From Lucifuga dentata (lineage: Eukaryota > Chordata > Actinopteri > Ophidiiformes > Bythitidae): a DNA stretch of 64,000 nt. Of this stretch, positions 1 to 11,790 are shown one piece after another. Both the position numbers and the translations under genes were made by a program. Below the pieces are notes generated by a model. It saw nothing but the letters and a program-made list of their open reading frames with translations. It ran no database searches and was not told the DNA's origin. Numbering within the stretch: position 1 is the first letter of the stretch; each line of letters starts with the position of its first letter. The DNA lies in the NCBI GenBank assembly GCA_014773175.1, contig VXCM01000765.1:62001-126000 (forward strand). Reading direction: 5' to 3'.

Positions 1-75
1 GCAATTCTGTTAAACATGTGTGCACATTGTGATGAATGGTCATGTATATAAGACAAGAACAAAATAGACACCCAC

Positions 76-209
76 CTTCAGCAAAAGGGACAACAATCAA
101 GGCTCTGTCCACAAAGACGGTATTGGTCAGGTGCTGAGACACTCCCACTGACTCAGACTCATGGAACTTTACAAAACAGACACGTGAAGTCACAGGCAAG
201 GGAGAGTCA
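76..209 (-). CDS. srsf11: SR-type splicing factor (SRSF11-like), coding exon 2; gene runs off the left edge
   Basis: Read on the minus strand this exon encodes the second half of an N-terminal RRM-like domain. It begins DSPLPVTSRVCFVKFHESES, continues through SQHLTNTVFVDRA and ends in IVVPFAEG. A consensus AG acceptor lies at 210-211 and a GTGGGT donor at 75-70. It joins coding exon 1 in phase: GA from exon 1 plus T makes the Asp of PPDDSPLP. SRSF11 (p54) is a nuclear arginine/serine-rich protein that acts in pre-mRNA splice-site choice. The text LFPPDDSPLP, VCFVKFH and QHLTNTVFVDRALIVVP is typical of SRSF11. The related SREK1 has LYPPDNAPL and VCYVKF at these places, so SRSF11 fits better. 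The RS-rich C-terminal part lies outside the window. Confidence 0.82.
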
Positions 210-1153
210 CTGGAAGAAAATACAGATATGTTGTGCAAAGAATACAAACACAAAATACTGGAAAAGCCTTCTCTGAACAGCCTTCAACTTTTGAACAAGT
301 TGTCTCCAATCATGATAGAATTTATTTAGCACAATAAACAATGCAATTTCATCTCCACTCCCATTCCTGCATCCTTTGTTTGCTTTGTTCAACTGGAGGA
401 ATACAAAATGGAGGAATTTAAAATGCAACTGATTGTTTTGACAGTCAATTAAAAGATAAACACATGATAAAGAGATAAATATGTGTATAAAAAATACCTA
501 TCACAAGTTACAAAAAACCAAGATGTTAAATTGCTTATTTCCAATTTGGCATAGCTGCTTGGTGAATGGCCAAACAACGTATTAAACAATGAAACTGTTC
601 TGGACTGATTTTGTTTTGATATTCAACAAGACTAATATTTGAATTTCACTGTAACTGTATGTAATTGTGTGTCCTTACATTCTCTCGGAATACTGTTTTG
701 ACTATCTTCTTCCCTACGATTGTTATTACACTGTTATATTCATGTTTCCATCAGAGATGCAGTGTTTTGCAATGCCTACCTGAATGGTAGCCAGATGTAA
801 TTCGAAAGGTGAAATACAAAGCAGAGAACACACAGTTCTTCCTGCTATATTTAATGTGAAAGGCGACTGGCACTATAACATTTATAGTATTTCCATTTAT
901 TTCCAAATTATTCCAAAATTGCATGCACCTCAGTTAGAAAAAGATCAAGCTCAGCTTCTTTGACAATCGCTTTGACTCTCACTACTGTTGCATTACACAA
1001 ACATGTCTAGGTTACTCTAAAGGCGCGGGCAAATGTTAGCATTAGCATTCCGAGCATGGAGGCCTGCTTAGTACCGCAGGCCTCATGGCCAGCCCAGCAT
1101 GAGCCGCGTGAGAAAAGAGAATATTTACCCTTTTATTTTTACAGAATACTCAC
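210..1153 (-). other. srsf11 intron 1
   Basis: This 944-bp intron is bounded by GT (complement of 1153-1152) and AG (complement of 211-210). It is AT-rich with no further coding signal that I can see. The part near 1020-1090 is more GC-rich and belongs to the promoter-proximal island around the start exon. The 73-codon minus-strand ORF at 207-428 merely overlaps the exon edge and the intron and has no family signature. Confidence 0.7.
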
Positions 1154-1275
1154 TCGGGGGGAAACAACTTGAGCTCCTCTATATTTCCGAGGAATCCAAA
1201 CAGCGTTCTCATCTGTTCGGACGTCGTGCTCGGGGAGACATTAGTCACCTGAATGACGTGCGTGCTGGAACTCAT
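1154..1275 (-). CDS. srsf11: SR-type splicing factor (SRSF11-like), coding exon 1 with start codon
   Basis: The minus-strand ATG at 1275-1273 has A at -3 and an in-frame TAA nine bases upstream, which fixes the start. Forty codons follow, including VIQVTNVSPSTTSEQMRTLF and GFLGNIEELKLFPP, the first strand and helix of the RRM-like domain. The exon ends with two bases of a split codon at a GTGAGT donor (1153-1148). Human SRSF11 carries a Gly/Ser/Pro-rich leader before the VIQVTNVSPS block; here only MSSSTH precedes it. The gene is transcribed leftward, head to head with xxylt1, and the start codons are about 1.57 kb apart. Confidence 0.83.
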
Positions 1276-2846
1276 TTTCGCTTACCAAGCTAGCTAGCTT
1301 TCAGCTAGCAACGTGTCCGAATAGAAAAAAGGAGAGGCCGAGCTAGGCAATGTTTACAATATTCGATTACTTGTAACGTCTTCGAGCAAACGTACAGCAT
1401 CAGGCGAATACAAAAACTACCATTTTTGACTAATTATATGGCTGGCATTAGCTAGAGGCAAATAGTCACGGCGAGCACAGAGCAACAATACCGCTGCTTT
1501 CAGTGTCCTGAGACTGTGATGCCGTTTTCAGGCGGTTTGTAACGTCCTACTTTTCAGGCTTGATGTCATAAAGGGTTGATGTCATATATAATATATAACA
1601 CGGCAATATTTTGTTGATACTCTTGGTCAAACAACAGAAAGGAGAACAAAGAGCAAAACGAAGATGAAAATTTCACTGAATAGATGTTAACATAATAATC
1701 GGATAATCATTAAAACAGTCAAACGGGGACTCAAACCATAATAAGTAAATAAATAAATAAGTAAATAAACACACACACATGCATCTACTACATAGACTAT
1801 TAAAGACAGTCCGCGTTTTTTGTTTTTGTTGTTGTTGTTGTTGTGTGTGTGTGTGTGTTTTATTTTGTTTTTTCCCCTCGAATATGTTTTGTATTTTTCC
1901 GAACAGCACTTAAAGGCAACACGGGTGTGGGTCAGACTACGGCTGAGGTATAAGTGGGTGTGGCCAATGTTGTATGTTTTAGCTAGCTCCTAGCTGGTTG
2001 ATACCTAAACTTTAAAGCTAGGGCTGTTTTTCTTCTCGTAATTACGTTGTTATGGAAATACAGCAATAGTTTTAAAGTGAAGAAAGTTTGCATGTGCAGA
2101 TTGCCAATTTTAAATAGTAGCTAAAGGCAGTCAGTCATATTCTTGGGTTTAAACAAACCCAAATGTCAGAGTTAACGGCTCCCTTTAGCTCAAAGTCGCG
2201 GCTTGTAAATTATGTTAGTATCGTTTGTAGCTTGTCTGTTTGTCAAAACTCTTTCTACTGCAAAATAGAAAGATCTACTCTGCAGTTTAGATCTTTCTTT
2301 CTGTTGGTATTTTTTCCGTGGCTGTTACGTCGACAAATTGCATTATAATGTTTTATTAACAGCACTTGTTGCTTCATAATATCAGAGAGCAAGATGTCAA
2401 CTGCGGAGCTACGACATCAAAACAGGCAAGTGTTCATGCTGCTATTTCATAACGTTAAATTATATTTTCTGTGTATCGTGATAAGAAGGTTTTAGGCCAT
2501 GAAACTAATTTAACAGTAGCCAAACCATTTAATGAAGAAAGCGTAACGAAATTCTAAATGATGGCCGAAAATCGTAAAATTACCTTCAAACTATTGCGTT
2601 TTTATTTTTTTTTCAAAGCACGAATTTCAAACATTTGTCATATTGAGTTGGATATTCATTGATTGAAGTTCACTGTGGCCATTTTTACCAAAGCTTGGAT
2701 TAAAATGAGTATTATTTCTCTCACAGGAATCAGGCTAAACTTCATGAAAAATGACAGTGAACTGGAAGGACACAAAATGGTGACTTTATTCCAATTTTCG
2801 CCTCGCTCACTATGACACCACTAGGATAACGAAGTGGCTTGGAGAC
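1276..2846. promoter_or_regulatory. Divergent srsf11/xxylt1 promoter and leader region
   Basis: This spacer separates the start codons of two genes transcribed away from each other, so both promoters and 5' UTRs must lie within or near it. The srsf11 end (about 1000-1310) is relatively CpG-rich and carries several GCTAGC motifs near 1287-1308. No TATA box is convincingly placed for either gene, as expected of housekeeping-type promoters. A microsatellite cluster (AAAT, CA, TTG and TG runs) sits at about 1740-1860. TSS positions cannot be read from sequence. Confidence 0.5.
2394..2754 (+). other. Possible xxylt1 leader intron (GC-AG) with a 19-codon upstream ORF
   Basis: An ATG at 2394 opens ten codons (MSTAELRHQN) and then meets AG|GCAAGT at 2424-2431, the standard form of the rare GC donor. 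A polypyrimidine-AG acceptor (TTTCTCTCACAG) ends at 2726. Splicing 2425 to 2727 keeps one frame (RNQAKLHEK) to a TGA at 2752-2754, about 90 bp before the xxylt1 start. A second ATG at 2744 opens a 23-codon ORF ending at 2815. If real, this is a 5'-UTR intron with uORFs that could damp xxylt1 translation. The intron lies just where a leader would be, but it rests on splice motifs only. Confidence 0.3.
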
Positions 2847-3383
2847 ATGGGCATCCTAAGAATGGTAGTCAAAACCATGGGTAGGATCAGTACATTCAGG
2901 TCCTATCAGTTCGTTCTTCTGCTGGCTGCAGCACTCGCTGTTGTAGCTTTTTACTACTTTGGATCAGAGAGGCAGAATTTCTCCAGCACCACCAAGAGGA
3001 TCAAGGAGACCCAGGCCAGCCACAACATCAACAGAAACGATGCAGACCTCTCTGTGGACACCAGGCTCTCACACTCAGCCGGACCTGAGGAGCACGAAGG
3101 GGAAGTGCGAGATGTTGGAGGAGAGAGTGAGAGTTTTAGGTCCAGGAGGGCTGGCAGTGAGACTGTTGACCAATGCTACCATGCACTCATGATGTTCACC
3201 AAGGTGGACAAGAGTCGGAGCCTACAGGAGAAGTTCAGGGTAGCCATGTTGTCCATGGTTAAGCACAGCCACTTCCTGGAAGGAGAGGCGTTGCTCCTTC
3301 ATTTTGTGAGTGACCGAGCCAGCCAAGAACTGGGAGAGAGGATGCTCCAGGAATTTCTAGTAGATGCAACATTTAAATATGAG
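2847..3383 (+). CDS. xxylt1: Xyloside alpha-1,3-xylosyltransferase, exon 1 (residues 1-179)
   Basis: This exon gives the N-terminal anchor and first part of the catalytic domain of XXYLT1. The ATG at 2847 has G at -3 and +4, and an in-frame TGA lies 66 bp upstream with no other ATG between. MGILR resembles the mammalian MGLLR start. Residues 21-39 (FVLLLAAALAVVAFYYF) form a signal anchor, so the protein is type II with its C-terminus in the lumen. Next comes the FSS-TKR-KE block, with a possible N-glycosylation site at N44, then a polar, poorly conserved stem to about residue 108. The catalytic fold begins with HALMMFTKV (112-120) and LHFVSDRAS (151-159). The exon ends in phase 0 at FKYE with a GTAGGT donor at 3384. 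Confidence 0.95.
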
Positions 3384-6300
3384 GTAGGTAATGTCGATGT
3401 CCTTAAAATATGAGCTGGCAGTGTATCATTTCTCAAGTATGTATTGATTTCAAGACATTAGAAATCTTCAGAGTATTTAATTTTTACATTTACAATTTTT
3501 TTGCAATTTTACTTTTGATCTATGATGCATGTGCATAGTTGTATGTATGCAAACTCACTTGAATTAGGTTTTGTGCCCTTGAAAAAATATTTGGACATAA
3601 TTAAATATACATTTATTAAGCAAAGTGAGAATATTAAATGTGTATTCTATTAATATCTGTAAACATTGTCCCAGAGAGGCAGGTCTGTTACAGTATTTGT
3701 ATTGTGGTTATGTATTCAGTTACATAATATTATCTTTATGTTTAGAAGTAATGATTGGTTTATCAACTTGCATTATAGTGAGAGGTTCTTATAATATCCT
3801 GTCCCATTTATGCAAGTAAATAGTGGTGGACAAAACAAAAGAAACATCTTAATGTATTGCAATCCAGTACAGCACTGCCACTGAGTATGGCCTCAAAAGA
3901 GGCCGAAGTCGAATCAACATCTCGCTGATATATTGTCAGCAAAATTTGAATAAGCTTACTATTAAATAAATAAGATTGCATGTCCTAACCTCACAAAGAA
4001 AGCCTTCCCTGTAAGAGAAACAAATTTGTAGCAAGTGGCATTAAAAAGCTGTGTCCATATTCCTTTCTACATACTACTTCATTTTTGTCTCACAGTGCAG
4101 TGCACAATTGAAACAGAGAAGCTACTCATGACTGAAAAAATGGTGATGAGACAGCTTCAGGACAGACAGAAAAAATATAAGATTGTGTAAGATTTTTCCT
4201 TTCTCTTTAAGTTTCCAACTTTAAAATTGATACCTGTTTTCCAAAGTTGCGGTTTGATTGACATCTGTACAAAACTGCAATTTTGTATAGACTAAATGCC
4301 AAAAACAAAAGTATGTTCTGAAGGTTAGAACATAGTGTATGTATACTGTTTTTTGTAGCGTGGAAGGGAGACACAGGTTAAGTGTTTTGAAACACATGGG
4401 GGCAGTGTTGGCCTGCAAATCCTCCACTAATCTGAATGTCCCTCACTGTATTCCTTCTGCCAAAACAGGATTATGCCCTCTCCTTTGCTTTTTCTCTTTC
4501 AGGTTAGGTTCTGACCCATTTCGTTTCACTTTTATCCGTATCACAGACCACAAGATCTTTAATTTGTTTACAGTCTCTTCACAAATCCTCCCTCACTATC
4601 CAGGCCTTCCATTTTAGGAATATCTCATCATCCACAACATGTGTTGCCAGCATTACAGCTTTGTATTAGCTTAGGCTGATCCCACACCTGCTTCAGGTTG
4701 GCTGAAGGTTTGCTCAGCTTGGTATCGTGTCACTTTTGAACCACAGGGTCAGATTGAACCATGATTATTTCTTTCTCTCCACTCAGACCCTCACTAGGAG
4801 CATAAGTGAAGAGCGCAATACAGCGTGATGCAAGAATACGAATAGGCCAACTACTAAGTACTGTGAGACCAGCTACGCTAATCTAAAATGAGTTTATTGG
4901 GTAATGGAGGGTAATTATCAAGAGTGTATTATCTAGATTCTTGATAATAATACCCCCTTACTTTAATACTTTAATACTTTACTTAACCATTACTAACTGT
5001 TTTGTGCACAATGATTTAGTGAGATATTACAAAGTTGTGGACAGGCCCACCCAGAGCTCTGGTGCCATTAGCGGTTAGTGTGTGTGTCCTCTGTGTTCAG
5101 TCATCCAGGTGTACAGTGACCCGAGAAACAATTTTGTTGATGACTCACACAATTAGCTGCTTTTTATCAGTGACGTGCTGCATACTTGCCAACTGCACAG
5201 CTTGCACCAGGCTACAGGCTGACTGAGCTGCATATGAGCATGTTGATGTGCTTGTCTGCTCATCACTGACCTCTTTTTCTTTGTAATTGTTTGTCTTGGA
5301 GGAGCAGGAGGACAAATTCGCTGTTATGCAACAATGTCGGCTCCATTGACTTTCCAGCTGTAACAAATTCAGAAACCCTCCTGACATTTACAGCAAACAG
5401 CGTGAAGATTCACATTGGTCAGTGGCTACACTCATTACTGCTGACTATCCTTCACACAGTCCCAGTAGACATGAGTCTTTCTACCATTCAAGCCATTATC
5501 CCACCAAATGTTTGACTTTCACGTCATTCCGAACGACATTGTGATCAGCCATTCAGGCTTTACAAGTCAAAAAGGAAACTTTGCTCAATACTGGCACTCC
5601 CATTAAAACCAGTGCAACAACTTTCTAATAGCTGCTTAGCATGTTCAGCTTCACAAATATTCTTTGCGAAGTTTTCTTTTGTTTTTTTTGTTTTTTTGGG
5701 GGGTTTTTTACTGAGTTTTGTTTGTGACATAATAGTATGACATATACACTGAATGCCACAGGTATATAGTGCCTCTACAGTTTAACATTGGTGCATTAAT
5801 TAATGCTTTAGAAAATTAGGACCAACATTATGTGTTTACAGAATATGTTTCACCTACTGTGCTACTTCAAGGACGGGACGCCACCATCTCATTTTTTTAG
5901 ACTGTGATAAATGATCCTCTGTACTTTGCAGCTCTGTGGAAGACATTGAGCGTGCTTTGGCTGCTTCCCTCAGCTGAATTCTCAATAAAAGTTCCTCTTG
6001 AATGACAAGTTTCTCACCGATAATAACTGAAAAATGAATGTCAGACGCTAATGTCATCAAAAGACAAACGCAAAGATTAAGGTCTGAATGAGCTTAATCT
6101 TTGTGTTTGCTAATGTCATGGTTGTTCAATAATCATTTAATCATCCTTTGTACATGTTGACGACTTAACCTGTACAGTGTCCATGTTGTTGCCTGAAGTT
6201 GATCTCAAGAGACTCACAATAACGTTAATGTCCCAAGAACCTCATCATATGTCACATTTCTACTTCAGTAAGTTGTCATTTGATGTCACATGTAGTTGCA

Positions 6301-6969
6301 TTATTTATTGCACTGCTGTTATGGAAAAATAGTAAACTGGAGCTTTTGCTGTGTTTTCTTAATGAATTATTCATTGTAACCCTGTGAAGTATAGTTCATG
6401 AGATATGCAAGGACATTTCCAGAAATTGACATGCAAGTTGGATTGGGATTTCCTCAACTAACTTTCTCTGTCTGCTGGTTGTTGTGAGTCAGTGGTTGTT
6501 TGTCAGAGTTTTGTCAAGTCTACAGTCAGTGCAGGAGTCTGATTCAAAATATTACTGAGTCATGAAGTGAAGACAAAAACGTCCAGTTAGCGTGTATTTT
6601 ATTAGCTCCATCGAGGAAATTGTGTTTTTGGTCTATTTTATTTGTTGAGTTTTTAAGTGCAAACTTAGGGGGGTTCAGTGCTCGAGAGTCCAAAACAAAT
6701 GTTTCAAAGGAAGTGGCTATGATATAACAGATATAACAGATACCTTTACCAACTTAAAGTGATCCGACAAAGTTTGATGGCATTTGGCTTATAGGTGGTG
6801 GTACAATAACGTCATAAATTTAAATCGTAATTCATAACCATATATCTGATATGTAATTCATCCTTGGAAAAAAAAAAAACAAAAAACAATATTCCGAGAC
6901 AGAATTGGGGTATTCTTCAAAATATATATATATATAGTTTCCATCAGCTAATCAGCAGGATTGACTATC

Positions 6970-7090
6970 ACTTTGTGAGTTTTGGTCCAGATCGCTGATT
7001 AAAAATCTAAATTTCTGTTTTTAAAGTATTAGATTTATAGAATTGTTTAACCTTGGCGGAGACATGTTCTTTTTGAGTGCTTTGTAGTTT
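6970..7090 (+). repeat. Probable tail fragment of the CCTCTGCCAAGG-type repeat
   Basis: The segment TTTTGGTCCAGATC through CCTTGGCGGAGACATG and GAGTGCTTT matches the 3' part of the repeat type seen at 11791. No 5' half is visible. This is an inference from shared motifs only. Confidence 0.3.
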
Positions 7091-7759
7091 TATTTTATTC
7101 TATTTTCTTGGTACTGCTATTTTATTACTCTTACACTCAATTACTTGTTTTAACTGCAGTGATTTATGTTCCATTATATTACAGCAGCAGATTTAGACTC
7201 AGGGTTTACCTTAATCTGCTAGGGATCATTAAGCGATGTCTGACCATCCCAGACACGTGGCCCTGATTTATGTGACTGCCACACATATTGTCCAGGTTTC
7301 ACTCAGGTCTCATCACTCACACTCCTTTTGCTGCCAGGCTTAATCAGAAAATATCTTGAGTATGTGCTGAATAACACGTTCATTTTTTTCCCCATGGAAA
7401 TCAGGGTGCTTACTGTATGTATAAAATGCCTTTTCAGTAATCTGGAGTGAAATCTGCTGTACGTGGTAATTGTAGCAGCTGCTGCCTCACAGTTGTCACA
7501 GGTTTTCAGGTTCATGGGGGCAGCAGTCAACCGCATTTGGGTGAAGGATCAGCATAAATGTCTCTCACTTCCACACTGCAACTTAAAAACATTTAAAGTG
7601 TGGTGCAAAGGACAATATTGAATGACAGAACTTTTTGTTTTTGATTCTGAAAATCTTTTTAATTTCCCTAAGACACCCAGGTTCTGTCTGACAGCTGTGG
7701 ACACTAACAGGGACTGTGGACGTGTTGCAGAAGGAAAATGTTTCTCTGCAGAGAACCGC

Positions 7760-7766
<7 letters not shown>

Positions 7767-7790
<24 letters not shown>

Positions 7791-7793
7791 TTT
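7767..7793. repeat. Poly-T tract before xxylt1 exon 2
   Basis: A T run of 27 bases ends about 100 bp upstream of the exon 2 acceptor. Confidence 0.9.
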
Positions 7794-7894
7794 GAGCCAT
7801 GTTTACTGCCAGTTGTTTTATAGTACCTTCCTACATTCTGTATTGAGTCTTGCAGTTTGAGTTAACATGATTGCGCTGTGTTAATCTGTTGCAG

Positions 7895-8042
7895 GTATTG
7901 TTCCATGATGTGGCCATTTTCACACAGCAACTGTTTCCTATTGTGGAGGCCATGCAGAAGCACTTTAGCGCCGGCTCTGGAGCTTACTACAGTGACTCCA
8001 TCTTCTTTCTGTCTGTAGCCATGCACCGCATCATGCCTGAAA
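7895..8042 (+). CDS. xxylt1: XXYLT1 exon 2 (residues 180-228 plus one base)
   Basis: After a TTGCAG acceptor (ending 7894) the frame reads VLFHDVAIFTQQLFPIVEAM, then KHFSAGSGAYYSDSIFFLSV and AMHRIMPE. This block is nearly identical to vertebrate XXYLT1 and forms the central part of the GT-A type nucleotide-sugar fold before the metal motif. The donor is A|GTAAGA at 8043. The exon is 148 nt and leaves phase 1; the codon completed across the next junction is Asn229. Confidence 0.96.
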
Positions 8043-8258
8043 GTAAGAGCAGCACACTCGGTCAACAAATCAACTTCTGAGTGAAATGACTTTAGAATAG
8101 TTACATTTGAAGTGAACACAGATCTTCTGATAATTTATATCCTGATGTGTTTGTATTAAATGTATTCATTTGCAGTTTAAATTTACTCTCTTGCAATTTA
8201 ACTCAATGCCACTGAGGATACGAGCAAAAACATGCACAACTAACACAACTTTCTTTGG

Positions 8259-8903
8259 TTAAAGGACCGTACGGCTACTCTGCATGTCTGAGCCTAATAT
8301 ATTAAATTTTCATACATGTAACGTTACTGACAATCATTTCCCAAAGCATACTACTGGAACGGTGAATTAAAAATGTTTTTCCTACCTTCCAGACCTCCAT
8401 TGGTTTTACTTCATTCTGGTATGCTATTAAAATCAACTTGTTGATACTTGAAACGTTCTTGGGAATCCATCATCACAAACAAGACGTGTATTCAGGTTTT
8501 TTAGAAGTTACGTAATTTTAGCGTTTAAGCTCAATAAAAAGCATNACAAGACGTGTATTCAGGTTTTTTAGAAGTTACGTAATTTTAGCGTTTAAGCTCA
8601 ATAAAAAGCATAGAGTGAATGTATGCCTCCATCAGGGAATATAGTCCCAAAAGAAGAGCTGCATTTATGGAAAAATTTAAAGAACCGTGACTTCATAAGG
8701 CTGCGTAACTATTAGCAGGAGAAGCATGGATTTTTAAGGTGGGTGTATCGCTTGAATATTTGATTTTGAAAGATTAAGAGATTTTGCAAAATATCAGGAA
8801 AATACGGTTTTATCCTTTGGGAAATGATTGTCAGTAACGTTTGTGTATGAACATTGAATATATTAGGGCTCAAACATGCAAAATGGCTGGTATGGTCCTT
8901 TAA
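8259..8903. mobile_element. Non-autonomous inverted-repeat DNA transposon with TTAA ends
   Basis: The left end begins TTAAAGGACCGTAC and the right end closes GGTCCTTTAA, so both termini carry TTAA. The terminal inverted repeats run about 100 bp: both arms contain GTTACTGACAATCATTTCCC in opposite orientation. TTAA target duplication is the hallmark of piggyBac-type elements, though I see no transposase. The middle contains the assembly join at 8545. A shorter relative lies at 53712-53890. Confidence 0.7.
8479..8611. repeat. Assembly join: 66-bp duplicate around N at 8545
   Basis: The 66 bases at 8479-8544 recur unchanged at 8546-8611. A single N between identical copies points to two contig ends that overlap and were not merged. 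The true sequence probably has one copy. Confidence 0.85.
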
Positions 8904-10935
8904 ATAATACAGCCTTGATTGTCAGATGAAGTGAAGCTTTCCAGGATTCCAAAGTTGAGCAGTTGTGTAAAACATTTATTTTAATGTAAATGACTAATAT
9001 TCAAGATTACAGATTACAAGATTACTACATTAGACATGCTGCTCTAGACAATGTACAGGAATTTAAAAAAAAAAACAAAAACACAGCTAATACATAATAC
9101 ATACATAATACATAATAATAGCTAACAGCTATTACAGCTAATTTACACCAATCCTTTTATGGTAGAAATTGGCATCCCTAATTTTGCCTTGGACCAAGTT
9201 CACATATAGTATTCTGCTCTGTTTGTTTGGCTGCTCAGTCAATGCTTGCTTTTGCATCTGAGCAGTGCTGCTGTCCAGCTGGAGCAAAGAAGTCTGGGCA
9301 GGTATCTGACAGATCCTGTATTTGGCATGATTGAGACCATGTGTGGCAGGAAGGATATGCTTTGTTCTATCATTGCTGCCCATATTAGTTGTGAAAACAG
9401 AATATCATTTTAGGTACAAAAGAGATAAATTCTTAAAATAATGAGCATCTTTAGGCAAAAAAAAAAAAAAAGNAAAAAAAAAAAAAAAGGTCATACAAGT
9501 GTTTGGTTGTCCCTCAGCTGTCAATTCTGAACAGTAATTTTTGTTTGAGGGATGAGGTGGAGAATTTTTTGACTACATTTAAATAATGTCTTTGTGATGC
9601 TGAGTGTTTTGTCTGACGATCATTTTTTTTCCCATTGTTTACTTATTTTTCTTGCCTTATTTGAACTGGAGGTTTGTGTCTGTCTTATACAGTCAGGTTT
9701 GTGCACTTGAGAAGCTTAGTGATCAGCCTTGTGCCAAACATCTGCTGTGTGTCAGGAGATGTTGTTACTTCAGCTCAATTAATTTGGCTGCCAAAAGAAA
9801 CTGCTGATTTGACAGAATTTTGAGTTCATCTTTAAACCAGCTTCTCTACAAAGAAAGGTATTTGTTCAGTGTATAAGGGAAGCTTAAATTTTTGTGAGGT
9901 CCATATTGTATTTTTTGTAACCTTACAGGACTAAAAAAAATTCAACTACACTATTAGACACACAGAATGTATTTTGTGCTCAAGTTATTTCTTTATTAGT
10001 ATTAAAAGTGGCTTGACCGTGTTTCTTATTTTGTTAAAAAGTGTGTTTTGGTGTTTGGGAAGGAAGCCAATTTTAAAGTGTTCTGCAAGATGTTTACTGT
10101 ACCTTCTCCTATCATGGCAGTCCTGCAGAGCATAATCAAAGCAGTCAGGTAGGAAAACTGCCTAAAAATAGGACTCAGTTGTCATACCAGCGATCGTGTC
10201 AAATGGAAAATGCAATTTAACAAAGGAAATGCAATCAATGGTTTGGTCCCCAAGAAACACATTGTTTGTGTTACAAGTGTTCCATGTTTTTGCATCACCC
10301 TTGAGGTATGAACATGCTGTGGCTTGACTTTCTCACCACCCTGCCTCCATTTTCCAGCTAAGGAAGGATTGAAAGTGCTAATGAGTGAATTGCTTTGCTA
10401 AAGAGACAATTTAGGAGTTCAAGTACACATTTCCTTTAAAACAATGGGATGAAAGACATGTTGCTGGGGAACTTGCAGGAATAAAAGTGCATTTTCCTCA
10501 TATTTTTGCAGAACCATTTAGGAAAAAAGAAGCCTCTGATATTATTCCCCCAACTCCACCATTCCAACACAGTGCTTAACTTGTTCTCATGGGGAATAGT
10601 ACGAGGGTTTGAACATGGCTGGGATTGTGAAACAAACCAGACTAAAGCTGAATCCAGATGTCACAGCTGTTGCTCACTTGTTGAGCATCAGTCACTGCTT
10701 CCCTGTTCTAAAGATAATAAAATTTGTTTGAGGGCTTATTTAAGTTTTGATTCAGACTTCAAGAAAGTCCACAATCATCTGGCATACCAAAAGGGGACGC
10801 TACAAGTACCACAGTTTGAGAGCCTTTGCTCTAGAAAGCTAACCTGATGCCATATTTTGTCTATTTTGGGAAATGTATTTATTGCAACATACAGCATTGG
10901 TTTCACCAGGAAACCCTCCACCACATACACAAACA

Positions 10936-11290
10936 CACAGTGGGGTCCAAAAGTCTGAGACCACATTGAAAATCAGTGATGTTTTCCATGTAAATCTGGA
11001 AATAATCAGAAAATCTGACATCACAAGAAGCTCTTTGGAACATTGTCAGATCATGCTGGGATAACTTGGCTCATCAGGTTTTGCACAAATTTGTACAGTC
11101 CATGCCAGTTGTGCATGCTGTCATTAAAGCAAAGAGGGAGGGCATTTATATACATTTCTCAAAGATTCAACTTTTCACTCAAATTGTTAAGATGATATCA
11201 TTTGTAATGAAAAATCTTGTATTAAATTAAAAAAGAATGCAAAATAGAAACCTTTTCACTGTGGTCTCAGACTTTTGGACCACACTATAT
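10936..11290. mobile_element. MITE with about 26-bp terminal inverted repeats (Tc1/mariner-like)
   Basis: The left end reads AGTGGGGTCCAAAAGTCTGA followed by GACCACA. The right end, reverse-complemented, reads AGTGTGGTCCAAAAGTCTGA followed by GACCACA. The element is about 350 bp with no ORF of note. The layout and the nearby TA at the right end suggest a Tc1/mariner-derived MITE. Confidence 0.65.
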
Positions 11291-11790
11291 ATGTTGGCTG
11301 AAAGTAATTATGCTTTCAAACTGGCTTTTTGTCCTGGCCTAATATGACCAGCCCTCCTTAGCTTGGTGCTTTTCTCATCCTCACAGCACTCGAGGCTTCT
11401 CTTGTCCTCTGACTCTATCCAGCACATAGGCTATAAGTGCTCACATCAAGACAGCATGATGGCTTTAATGAGATTGACCCAGTTTCTACTGGAAAACAGT
11501 ATGATGTTAGGTAAACGTTGTCTCTGCTGTTTTGTTAGTCTTGCTGTAATACAGTTTCGTCAAACAGGACCTCAGTCAATCTCTGAACAACCTTTACATT
11601 ATCCCCTTAATAAATTTACACCACCCACAAGACAACTACACCATCAAAAACTAAAAGGCCAAATTGATTTAAACCCCAGTAATTTCTAATTGTGTTTTTT
11701 ATTGAAAGGGAGTTGTCTGCATTATAAAAATAACAATTTTATGGGAACCAACACATGCTTTTCAGACAAAAGAACATGGCTACTCTTATC

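Larger units (their letters stand above)
3384..7894 (+). other. xxylt1 intron 1 (4.5 kb)
   Basis: This is a GT-AG intron, phase 0. It holds a near-perfect 17-bp inverted repeat at 6065-6109, a probable fragment of the fish repeat ending CCTTGGCGGAG near 6970-7090, and a long poly-T at 7767-7793 shortly before the exon 2 acceptor. I see no internal exon or RNA gene. Confidence 0.8.

Noticed and set aside
1099..1293. Forward 64-codon ORF at the srsf11 start exon
   Set aside because: It is the antisense of coding exon 1 of the minus-strand splicing factor.
2959..3192. Second forward ORF inside xxylt1 exon 1
   Set aside because: It is an out-of-frame shadow; the other frame matches XXYLT1.
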